Of a stretch of DNA of 50,648 bases, positions 8,301 to 15,522 are shown one piece after another. The notes beneath the pieces were generated by a model. The model saw only the letters and a program-made list of their open reading frames with translations, was not told where the DNA came from and made no database searches. Each line of letters starts with the position of its first letter. Position 1 is the first letter of the stretch. The stretch comes from Alphaproteobacteria bacterium (GTDB lineage: Bacteria; Pseudomonadota; Alphaproteobacteria; TMED109): the NCBI GenBank assembly GCA_022824395.1, contig JAJDZX010000038.1, positions 1-50,648 of the forward strand, written 5' to 3'. The position numbers and the translations under genes were made by a program.

Positions 8301-8912
8301 TTGAAGATCGTACCGGGTACCTGTGATGCGGCGCGCCGTGAATCCGGCGTATGGGTGTTCGTAGACATTGGTTTTTCGCGGGACACCACGAGCAGCTGCA
8401 TTGCTATCGACGAGTCGGAGCCTTCGGACGTTCTTTACGGCGAACTCGGGCCTTGGATTGCCAATGAGGTGAACAAGGATTCCTCTCCCTTGAACTTGCT
8501 AATCGAAGCCCCGCTTTCCGTGGCGTTCAACGTGAAGGGATGTCCGACGGGTCGCACGATCGAAAAGCGAAGAAGCGCCACGCGCTACTGGTATCAGGGA
8601 GCCGGGGCAGCGACACTGCTGGCCGCCACGCACCTTCTCCGCAGCCTTAACGACATGTCATGCGTTCAGGGCCTGCGCTCCGACCGAGAGATCCGTCTCT
8701 TTGAGGGTTTCGCTTCCTTTAAGCCAAAGGGGAAGCGTGCCTCACATGCTGCGGATGTTGCGAAGCTCCGAAGGGTCGCATGGGGGGAAACCAACGAGGG
8801 GAGAATCATGAGCCCGCAGGAGCTCAAGGTTTGCAATGGTGACATCCTTCGTTCGGCCTTCATCGCGTCAGGGATGGACTTCGGTATTCCTCCCGTGGTG
8901 GAGGTCTACTGA
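8301..8912 (+). CDS. Hypothetical protein with RNase H-fold-like motifs
   Basis: A 203-residue protein starting at TTG 8301, supported by the Shine-Dalgarno AAGGAG at 8286-8291. Near the N-terminus VWVFVDIGFS followed by SCIAID resembles the first acidic strand of an RNase H-like fold, and LLIEAPLSVAF looks like the second strand carrying Glu. YWYQGAGAATLLAATHLL and RLFEGFASF follow. Proteins of the DUF429 type share a similar pattern, but I cannot assign it to that family. It lies between the SIR2 module and the RES/Xre operon, so a defence role is possible by context only. It is probably cytoplasmic: no signal peptide or membrane segment is seen. Confidence 0.6.
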   Translation: MKIVPGTCDAARRESGVWVFVDIGFSRDTTSSCIAIDESEPSDVLYGELGPWIANEVNKDSSPLNLLIEAPLSVAFNVKGCPTGRTIEKRRSATRYWYQGAGAATLLAATHLLRSLNDMSCVQGLRSDREIRLFEGFASFKPKGKRASHAADVAKLRRVAWGETNEGRIMSPQELKVCNGDILRSAFIASGMDFGIPPVVEVY

Positions 8913-9254
8913 GGCGCCTGAGCGGAACTGCAAAGGGTTGTATGGCACTGTAAAGGCGTGTGCGAACACCGGAACATGTGACATGGACCGCTCGACCGGC
9001 ACTGGAGCCGCGTATCCGCCCCCGTGATGGCGATTGGGCGGAGATGCCGCAGATGTCGAGATGGTTTCGGAAGAGGAAGAAGACCAGGATCAGGACGAGC
9101 GCAGACTGGCCCGGAAACTAGGCGGTCAGCAACCGGAACCATGCTGGAGTCGATTGATTTCTAGCCGGCCAGAATCAGGTCTACCCCGTTCGAACCGCGG
9201 ATGCCGCCCGAAAGTCAGGCTGGTGGGCTTGATCCGTCGGGCTTGTATTGCCGT
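8913..9254. other. 342-bp convergent gap without a recognised gene
   Basis: The gap lies between the 8301-8912 gene and the end of the RES gene. A short acidic frame (EEEEDQDQDE) is visible, but a basic frame overlaps it and neither resembles a known protein. No hairpin terminator with a T-run was found. Confidence 0.4.
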
Positions 9255-9893
9255 TCACCGAGCGGCGCTCGAGACCGCAACAGTCTGCGTGGTGGGATCG
9301 TACGTCACGGCGACCGTGTCCAGAACAATTGGGTCACGGATGGAGCTTCTTCGGAGTACCGGGACGTTGGTGCCTTCTGAACGGCGCGCCGATGGAGCCA
9401 AGAGGGCATCCAGTTCCTGCTGCATGGCCTCTCGGCCCAACCCATTGCAAAACCCGTAGTCGTCTGAAACAAGGTCCGCCCAGTCGCGGAGCTTCGGGCG
9501 CAGGTCTTTTGTCTGGCCCTCAAATTCGCAGGAAAAGCACACGTAATAGGCCGTTCTCGGGGTCGGAGGCCGACCAATGACCGAGGGAAACCAATGTCGA
9601 ATTTCTGCTTTGGCAGTCTCAGTTTCCAGCGAGCTGTAGAACACTGGATACGTGCCGTCCGAATACCGGGTAGCTCGGGCCTTGTCTCCGTGCAATCGCG
9701 TCTTTTGCCTAAACGGACCGTCGCAGAGATGGTCCAGCGATTCGTCCATACCGCGCTCGTTCAGCAGCTCCATCATCTCGGCCACCGCCTGGTCCTCCAA
9801 CTCAAGCGTGCCCAGGAATTCAGAGACACCCTGATGGCTGGCGCATCGGTGCAACTTCAGTTCGAGCGGTTCGGTCCTGATGGACGCTAACAA
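9255..9893 (-). CDS. RES-domain toxin (NAD+-degrading)
   Basis: A 212-residue protein. The RES domain is seen at RATRYSDGTYPVFYSSLE and TAKAEIRHW (about residues 70-100), with the conserved Arg, Tyr and Glu of the fold, and near the end VPVLRRSSIRDP followed by VAVTYDP. RES toxins such as MbcT and ParT degrade or transfer NAD+ and are neutralised by a partner of the Xre/MbcA/ParS type, which is encoded directly upstream. The TTG start at 9893 is 1 nt after the antitoxin stop (9895-9897), so translation is coupled. Such operons are normally repressed by the antitoxin or the toxin-antitoxin complex. Confidence 0.85.
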   Translation of the reverse strand: MLASIRTEPLELKLHRCASHQGVSEFLGTLELEDQAVAEMMELLNERGMDESLDHLCDGPFRQKTRLHGDKARATRYSDGTYPVFYSSLETETAKAEIRHWFPSVIGRPPTPRTAYYVCFSCEFEGQTKDLRPKLRDWADLVSDDYGFCNGLGREAMQQELDALLAPSARRSEGTNVPVLRRSSIRDPIVLDTVAVTYDPTTQTVAVSSAAR

Positions 9894-9894
9894 T

Positions 9895-10554
9895 TCACTT
9901 ACCCGCGGCGTTCAGCACATAGTCCCTGATGACCAGAAGATTTTCCATTGTGCCTTCCAGCAACATATCCAACGGACTCCGCTCGCCGAGGCCAGCATGC
10001 GGCTCCCTGAGCCAAGCGTTCTCTACGTCCTCGTTGCGGAATAGACCCGCGAGGGTTCTCCTGACCTCGAACAAGTAGGCGATTCGATCCTTGACGTCTC
10101 GCCCGGTGAGCAATGCATGCCCCTCGAGTAGTCGATCTACGTGACCCAGTTCAGCACGTTCGAAACCAAGCAGCGCCACCGCGTCGCCGCGCTCGAGCTT
10201 CCACGTCTTGAGCAGAAGCAAGAAGAACTTGATTGGGCCGGACGGCTGTCCCCGGCGGTCAGAAATCGTAAATGAGAAGTGGCGTTCAGCCCGGGGTTCC
10301 TCAAGCTGGCGATCGACCAAGACTGCAATGAACCGCTGCCTCGAGGTCGCCGCGGCATCCATTCGGGTGCTCTCGTCTTCCTTGTACGCATCTTCAATAC
10401 CGGCAAACAGGGACTCAAACGATATTGCCTCTCGCAATTGGTAGGCCGGGATCTCCCCGAGCCCGACAATCGGCTGATTCCGGGGGGATGCCAATTCATA
10501 AGGTTCTGAGGCAGGTTGCACGTTGTCGGGACTGAGCGGTGTCATCTGTGTCAT
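9895..10554 (-). CDS. Xre/MbcA/ParS-type antitoxin
   Basis: A 219-residue protein. The C-terminal part has the antitoxin pattern, ending LLEGTMENLLVIRDYVLNAAGK; the LLEG segment is the usual start of the toxin-binding domain. A helical region around residues 105-175, containing VALLGFERAELGHVDRLL, is a likely DNA-binding part. At 219 residues it is longer than typical partners of RES toxins (about 130-160), with an extra N-terminal region of roughly 60 residues. It lies between an upstream gene whose stop overlaps its ATG (10551-10554) and the RES toxin. It should bind the toxin, block its NAD+ site and repress the operon. Confidence 0.75.
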   Translation of the reverse strand: MTQMTPLSPDNVQPASEPYELASPRNQPIVGLGEIPAYQLREAISFESLFAGIEDAYKEDESTRMDAAATSRQRFIAVLVDRQLEEPRAERHFSFTISDRRGQPSGPIKFFLLLLKTWKLERGDAVALLGFERAELGHVDRLLEGHALLTGRDVKDRIAYLFEVRRTLAGLFRNEDVENAWLREPHAGLGERSPLDMLLEGTMENLLVIRDYVLNAAGK

Positions 10555-11324
10555 GGCTTGCTCTCGCTACCCTTAGCAGCCTCCAGCCCGCATTGGTCAA
10601 CGAATGCCTCCAGCAGCCCTTCCAAGTGTGTGAAGCGATCCATCATGGCACCGCTCGCATTTGGGTCTTTCTCGTCTCGGATCATGTAGATCGCAACGCA
10701 CGTCAGCACAAGCGATGATTCGGAGGTGCGATCACGAAATACATTGAAGACTGCGTTCCATCCTTCATCCGCGTGCGCAAGCTCGAGACTGACGCCCGGG
10801 TGCTCGGCTACGCGCCCGAACTTGTCCCACGCCCCTTCCTTGCCCCAGCCGGCAACTTGCGTGAGGTACCTGCCGGCGTTACTTGCATCCGCCAACTCCA
10901 TTTGGAGTGTGGGGCGAATGGATAGCAACGCGGCGCTGGCGGTCGGAAAAATCTCAAGGATGCTTTCCCATACCGTCTCAACGCAATCTTTGAACAGTTG
11001 GACCTGATCCAGCCCGGGCATATTGTTGAAACGGACACTGCATTTTTCGACCGTGACCTCGACCTCCGCGTTGCCGCCGTACAGCTGAATTTGCGCGCGC
11101 ACGTCTGACAACGCAGTACCACCGAAGAAATGCATCTCGTGCGATGCGATGGGGTGGGCCAGGTCAGAGAGGCGGCCATGCAAGTCACGGAGCAGCTCCA
11201 GTCCTCGCTGCGGAAGTTCAAACAACGGAACTGCAAGCGTCACTTCATGCGCCGCATCAAGGCGTTTTAGTCGTGCTTCCATCGCCACGTCCATAAGGCT
11301 TGAAGAACTCGTGACCGATGCCAT
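10551..11324 (-). CDS. Hypothetical protein, first gene of the RES/Xre operon
   Basis: About 257 residues, soluble, with alternating strands and helices. Visible segments are EVTLAVPLFELPQRGLELL, MHFFGGTALSDVRAQIQLY and VEVTVEKCSVRF. The middle resembles beta-rich regions of proteins in the TIGR04255 group, but the match is too weak to name. The frame is open back to GTG 11336; ATG 11324 is preferred only because it is an ATG, and neither start has a clear Shine-Dalgarno. The stop overlaps the antitoxin ATG. A third gene is unusual in RES/Xre modules and may be a sensor, chaperone or regulator. Confidence 0.6.
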   Translation of the reverse strand: MASVTSSSSLMDVAMEARLKRLDAAHEVTLAVPLFELPQRGLELLRDLHGRLSDLAHPIASHEMHFFGGTALSDVRAQIQLYGGNAEVEVTVEKCSVRFNNMPGLDQVQLFKDCVETVWESILEIFPTASAALLSIRPTLQMELADASNAGRYLTQVAGWGKEGAWDKFGRVAEHPGVSLELAHADEGWNAVFNVFRDRTSESSLVLTCVAIYMIRDEKDPNASGAMMDRFTHLEGLLEAFVDQCGLEAAKGSESKP

Positions 11325-11839
11325 ACGGCCGAACACGTACTCGTTCTTGGTCGACCACCGGCTTGAGGTGTTCCTAGCCTAACTCGGACCATACCAAGGT
11401 TTTCGAGTTCCCGTGACGTCGCGGGCCAAGCGAACGCGCCCGTTCTCACCCAACTCAGCCCGCTTCGCTCACCAGCGCCGGTTGTGCTGACGTCGTGAGG
11501 TGCACGGGCCCGGTTCGGACGAGCCTCGCGGTATGGATCGTGCCGTGGGGCAGACGCCGCCGGCCAGCGCCAGCCGCGGCCAAAACGATTCGGCGGTGGG
11601 TGACGGTGCATGGCCTGACGCCGGGCAAATTCCACCGGCGGCGCTCTTGGTCAGCGCGTCGAGCAGTACCATTGGGCGGGATCGGCCGGGGTTGGTGCGG
11701 GTCGGCGTTGCGCACAGGGTCGCGAGCATGTGGGCGAAAACGGCCTGCAGCAGGTAGACCGACATGAATGCGATGCAGATCTTGCGCCGGATGAAGGAGA
11801 GGCGGGTGGCGACCTTCAGGAGCCGGCCGCGGATCGTGG

Positions 11840-12095
11840 AGGCGCGTGCAGCCAGACCATGCCCCAGCGCCATCAGCTCCCGGTAGAGCCCGTATCCGCA
11901 CGGACTCGCCTCGTAGCTGAAGCTCAGCCGCTCACCGTTCGGACTCAGCTGGCGCACCAGCCGCTGCAGCGACGCATCCGTGTTCCGGACCGGGCCCCGG
12001 TTGACCGCCTCCTCCAGGCCCGGACGGGCCACCGCCACGGCGATTGTGTCCTTGTGGACGTCCAGCCCGACATAGGCGCTACACTCTTCCAAGAC
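11840..12095 (-). pseudogene. IS110-family transposase, N-terminal fragment
   Basis: About 85 codons match the start of IS110/IS1111 transposases: AYVGLDVHKDTIAVAVARPG carries the first catalytic Asp, and FSYEASPCGYGLYREL carries the Glu of the DEDD site. After MALGHG the homology stops, where a normal transposase continues into a region with KTDRRDA. The downstream frame (to about 11470) is hydrophobic then Arg/Pro-rich and not recognisable. The remnant marks past insertion at the edge of the RES/Xre operon. Confidence 0.7.
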
Positions 12096-12366
12096 CTGCC
12101 CCACACCGCTGAATGGATCACGTGCGGCAGCACTGGGGCATGGGGATGGAAATCGAACAGCTGCCGCATCACGGTGGCGCCAGCAAAGGGCCGGAACGTT
12201 GCCGCAACATGGTGCCACCGGGATGGGAATTGTAAGCGGAGTGGGTAGACAGATCGGAGGTCTGTCGTTTCGCGCCGCGTGGAGACTTATCGCCCTGTGT
12301 CCGCTGGTCATGTTTTCGGCCTGCTGCAGCGCCCCTGTCGCGTCGGACGATGGAGGTGAGAACTGG

Positions 12367-12861
12367 ATGGCATGGCTGGAACTGGCTGCCAAGCTCGGGC
12401 TAGCCATCGCCGCGCTTGGGGCGGTTGCCACCGCGTGGTTCAACTGGAACGCCACGCTCAGGACCCTGTGGAATAAGCAATACGAGATAGCGGCGGCCCA
12501 GCTTAGGGGAGCCGAGCAGAGCGGGGGTTGGAGTTACGTTACCCGAACCGCTGCGATTGCCACGCTAGCCAAACTCGCGAAGGATCACCCTGCAGACTAT
12601 GACGAGCCTGTCATGAGAACATTCGAGGCGTTCTTGAGCTTTCCGCCGCGTTACGGCAGGAACGCGGCAAAGGAAGGCCAAGTTGATTACACAAGTCGTG
12701 ATACCGAAGCGGTCGTGCAGACCGTAAACAACAGATCGCCGAAACAAAGGGGCGCCTACCGGATCGAGCTCCCGCCGGACCGGCCGTTTCGCGTTACCAA
12801 AGATGGCGGGGTGGAGAAGAATCCGGAATACGTAGATCCAAATGGACGACGACGCTCGTGA
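12367..12861 (+). CDS. Single-pass membrane protein resembling the N-terminal region of pentapeptide-repeat proteins
   Basis: A 164-residue protein. ATG 12367 is supported by GGAGG at 12352-12356, 10 nt upstream. Residues 1-25 form a membrane helix (LELAAKLGLAIAALGAVATAW). The soluble part has WNKQYEIAAAQLRGAEQ, TRTAAIATLAKLAKDHPADY, then VMRTFEAFLSFPP. This order (membrane anchor, a stretch ending in QLRG-E, a helix scoring like a family-specific repeat, a helix before FL) is common upstream of pentapeptide repeats in bacterial membrane proteins. No repeats follow here, so the protein may be a truncated version. The frame is open upstream to 12199 but without a ribosome-binding site. Confidence 0.55.
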   Translation: MAWLELAAKLGLAIAALGAVATAWFNWNATLRTLWNKQYEIAAAQLRGAEQSGGWSYVTRTAAIATLAKLAKDHPADYDEPVMRTFEAFLSFPPRYGRNAAKEGQVDYTSRDTEAVVQTVNNRSPKQRGAYRIELPPDRPFRVTKDGGVEKNPEYVDPNGRRRS

Positions 12862-12869
12862 GTGCCATT

Positions 12870-13115
12870 CCAGGGTCCTCGAACTTGAGCGCCGCCACGA
12901 CCAATTTCCGGTCGGGTGTTCGTGTTGCTGGTCGTTCCCACGCTGATCGCCGTGCCCGCCGCCACTTCAGATTTCCCCGCCAGGGGACGGCTCGCTGCCT
13001 GCGGCGACGTTTCGGTGGCGCTGCTGGCGCGGCCGATAAAGCAGAAATTACGTGATGGCGCGGGAAAGGACGCGGCGAGGCGCCGAGGCACCGATTCATC
13101 AAGCAGCAGCTTCAT
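12870..13115 (-). pseudogene. Remnant of a DUF5615 PIN-like toxin
   Basis: ATG 13115 overlaps the end of the DUF433 gene, as in intact modules. The first 18 codons (MKLLLDESVPRRLAASFP) match the N-terminus of DUF5615 PIN-like toxins, with the conserved Asp-Glu. A neighbouring frame continues with RHHVISAL, suggesting an early frameshift. Beyond that no frame shows the expected DVLVT-D motif, so the catalytic core is lost. The toxin is therefore non-functional, leaving the antitoxin alone. Confidence 0.5.
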
Positions 13116-13320
13116 CGGTGGACACCAGCATGGTCGTCGCGCGCTCAAGCAACGCGACAGCCTGGTGTCGCGACACCGTTGGGTAGTCCATCAGGAAATC
13201 GTCGAGGCGGTCCCCGGCCTCGAGATGTTCCATCAAGATGCGCACTGGAACCCGGGTTCCCGCGAAGACGGGGGTCCCGCCAAGGATGTCCGGGTTGCGT
13301 TCGATGAGCGTATCGGTCAT
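13099..13320 (-). CDS. DUF433 antitoxin (VapB45-like)
   Basis: A 73-residue protein with the whole DUF433 pattern: IERNPDILGGTPVFAGTRV, then ILMEHLEAGDRLDDFLMDYP and VSRHQAVALLE. DUF433 proteins are small winged-helix antitoxins paired with PIN-like toxins of the DUF5615 type. Its 3' end overlaps the remnant of such a toxin, so it is now an orphan. It lies 94 bp downstream of the five-gene methyltransferase operon on the same strand and may be transcribed with it. Confidence 0.85.
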   Translation of the reverse strand: MTDTLIERNPDILGGTPVFAGTRVPVRILMEHLEAGDRLDDFLMDYPTVSRHQAVALLERATTMLVSTDEAAA

Positions 13321-13414
13321 CGCAATGCTCTGAGTTGGATGAGATTGGGCGCGGGCCGTGGCCCGACTTGCGTTCGAAACCGAACCACCGAAGGCTGCGA
13401 CATTGGGCCCAGCA

Positions 13415-14335
13415 TCAGTTCGTGCCCAGAACGTCGGTGAGCTTTCGCGCATTCTGCAGGCGTGCGAACGACGTGTAGCTTGGACCCTGCATGGCGCCAC
13501 GGGCGTCTCCGTAGGGAATGGGCCCGATGGGCTTGGCGCTATCGGAAAATACGACCTTGTACTTGCCGCCTTCACCATAAGGCTCGATACGGGAGACGGG
13601 GGCGTAGTGCGTGATGGCCGATACCGGCTTCGTCTGGTACGCGGCGATGTACTTGATCTTGTCGAGCATTCCACCGGCGATACGGATTGCGTACCAACAA
13701 TCTTCCCCAAGGAAGATCTCCTCGAACCCGTCCTTCTTTGCAGGAACAATGATCGTGTCCCGTTCCCGGCCGCTTGGCTTTGTGCCGGTCAGAGGATCGC
13801 TGGCGAGCGGTGCCGCGACCGCCTTCGGGATTTCGAATGCCCGCAGGCCAGCGAGCGGGAGAATCTGAAGGATCTCCTTCATGAAGCCTTGCGTGTCGGC
13901 CTTCTCCGCTTCGGTCAAAGCAGGTTCTTGGGGCGCGTTGCCGTTGTCGAGGCGGCAGCCCATTGTGTCCGCCGCCCGCTTGACGAGCGCATATTCGAGC
14001 CAGGTGACGTGAGCCCGGTTCAGCCCGAGGCTGGTCGAAACAAACACCGCCGCCCAGTGCCAAAATTCCTTGTCCTTGTGGTGAGCGTCAATGCGTGCCT
14101 TGATGCCGTCGGCCTGCCCGATATAGAGAGTAGACAAGTCATCGTCCGCATTGCGGTAGCCGACGAGAACGTAAATTCCGGTTTGCTGCATTTCGTCGCG
14201 CCTGCGAACCTCGGGCCAGTCGGACCTGCGAAATACCAAGCCGAGCCCCGTCCAGTTCATGCGATCAATCAGGCGGAGCCCTTCCGGGTCGCCGCCAGGG
14301 ACATAGATGCGGATGGTGAACGGATCCGCCATCAC
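13415..14335 (-). CDS. GIY-YIG nuclease-family protein, last gene of the methyltransferase operon
   Basis: A 306-residue protein. The GIY-YIG domain starts at about residue 53: TGIYVLVGY, then LYIGQADGIKARIDAH, and later the helix HVTWLEYALVKRA with the catalytic Glu. These are the expected Tyr, Arg and Glu of a GIY-YIG endonuclease. The C-terminal 150 residues are family-specific and end with a strand-rich region containing FEEIFLGEDCWYAIRIAGG. The start overlaps the stop of the preceding GIY-YIG gene. Within a methyltransferase/helicase operon the simplest role is DNA cleavage. A GTG start precedes an ATG by one codon; either is possible. Confidence 0.78.
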   Translation of the reverse strand: MMADPFTIRIYVPGGDPEGLRLIDRMNWTGLGLVFRRSDWPEVRRRDEMQQTGIYVLVGYRNADDDLSTLYIGQADGIKARIDAHHKDKEFWHWAAVFVSTSLGLNRAHVTWLEYALVKRAADTMGCRLDNGNAPQEPALTEAEKADTQGFMKEILQILPLAGLRAFEIPKAVAAPLASDPLTGTKPSGRERDTIIVPAKKDGFEEIFLGEDCWYAIRIAGGMLDKIKYIAAYQTKPVSAITHYAPVSRIEPYGEGGKYKVVFSDSAKPIGPIPYGDARGAMQGPSYTSFARLQNARKLTDVLGTN

Positions 14336-15522
14336 TGTCTCTCAACAAGCGACGCGGACGCGGCGTCGTATCGGTACCGGGTAATTGTCCCCTCCCGGAT
14401 CTTCTCGACCGCGTCGTCGATTGCGTCGAGGGGCGCCAGGAACCATTCGCGCGGGACGACAGGGTTGCCGAAACGGTCCTCGATTTCGATATCGAGACGC
14501 GCCGGCGCGAAGATGCGGTGGATCAGCTTCTCCAGCTTGGCGCGGTCGATGTTGTAGAGCTTGTATGAGGCAACGATTTCGACCTCGGCCATCAGAAACG
14601 TCGGCTCCAGACGCGCACCTGCGATGCGAGTTTCCACCTTCGAGGTGGTGACGCCAATCTTGTGGACGAGGTCGCGGTTTTCGGCGACGAACGGGATGTC
14701 CGCCTTGCTCCTAAGCACATAGATCGTGCCGCTGGCCTCGTCGCCGTCCGCCGTCACGTTGGCGAACAACGGGCCCTCCGTCGTCTCCAGTATCCGCCTG
14801 CCCGTCTCGTCCTTGTGCAGCGCTCTCTGGAGCGAGCGCCTGAGCATGTTGCTCTCCGTTCCGTTGTCGAAAATGACGCGCAGCCGCGCGTCCCGATCGC
14901 CGTAGCTTTGCGTGAACTCTTCGCCCATCTCGGCCACGTAGGCTTTCTGGCCGCCGACGATGAAGAACCGGCCAGGTTCGATGTCAGCCTGGACGCCAAG
15001 GGAACGGGTTTCCCGGAGGCCCGCGTCCAGTTCCTTCTGCACCTGCTCGAAGAGCGAACGGAACGTCTCGAAGTCCTCGCACTTGTTGCGGGTGGCGATC
15101 TCCTCGGCGGCGCGCTTCTCCGCGCTGGACCGAACATGGCGAAGCTTGCCGATGTCTGGCGCGGCGGACTCGACGCCGAGCTCTGCCAGCAAGGCTTCGT
15201 CGTCCATGGCATCCAGTAGGGCAGACGTGGCTTCGGGTTGATCGTTCAGGAGCCCCTGACGGTCGAACGGGGTCAGCAGCGCACGGCAGTCTTCCTGCTC
15301 GCTGATACGGTCCAGGCGCACTGCGTAGAGGCGTTCGAAGATGTTGCCATCCCCGGCTTGGCGTGGAACGCGACCCTGCGTCTCGACGAAACGCTGAATC
15401 TCCTCGAAGCCCGCGATGATCCGCTCCTCCCGAGGCGTGCGGTTGGCCGCCTTCTCCGGCTCGACGACGACGCCGAGTTCGGCGAGCAGGGCGTCATCTT
15501 CGTCGGTGAACTTCCTATCCAC
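14332..15522 (-). CDS. T5orf172/MUG113-type GIY-YIG protein (YeeC-like)
   Basis: A 396-residue protein. The C-terminal domain (about 265-345) has the T5orf172 variant of GIY-YIG: GTIYVL (265-270), HKIGVT (287-292), Arg299, and LEKLIH with Glu331 and His335. The N-terminal half is helical and contains two copies of a short motif, ALLAELGV at 11-18 and 110-117, each preceded by acidic residues, so it may bind another protein twice. In the related Bacillus subtilis yeeA-yeeB-yeeC locus a T5orf172 protein follows the helicase, as here. It starts at GTG and overlaps the helicase stop by 8 bp. Nuclease activity is likely but inferred. Confidence 0.78.
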   Translation of the reverse strand: MDRKFTDEDDALLAELGVVVEPEKAANRTPREERIIAGFEEIQRFVETQGRVPRQAGDGNIFERLYAVRLDRISEQEDCRALLTPFDRQGLLNDQPEATSALLDAMDDEALLAELGVESAAPDIGKLRHVRSSAEKRAAEEIATRNKCEDFETFRSLFEQVQKELDAGLRETRSLGVQADIEPGRFFIVGGQKAYVAEMGEEFTQSYGDRDARLRVIFDNGTESNMLRRSLQRALHKDETGRRILETTEGPLFANVTADGDEASGTIYVLRSKADIPFVAENRDLVHKIGVTTSKVETRIAGARLEPTFLMAEVEIVASYKLYNIDRAKLEKLIHRIFAPARLDIEIEDRFGNPVVPREWFLAPLDAIDDAVEKIREGTITRYRYDAASASLVERQ

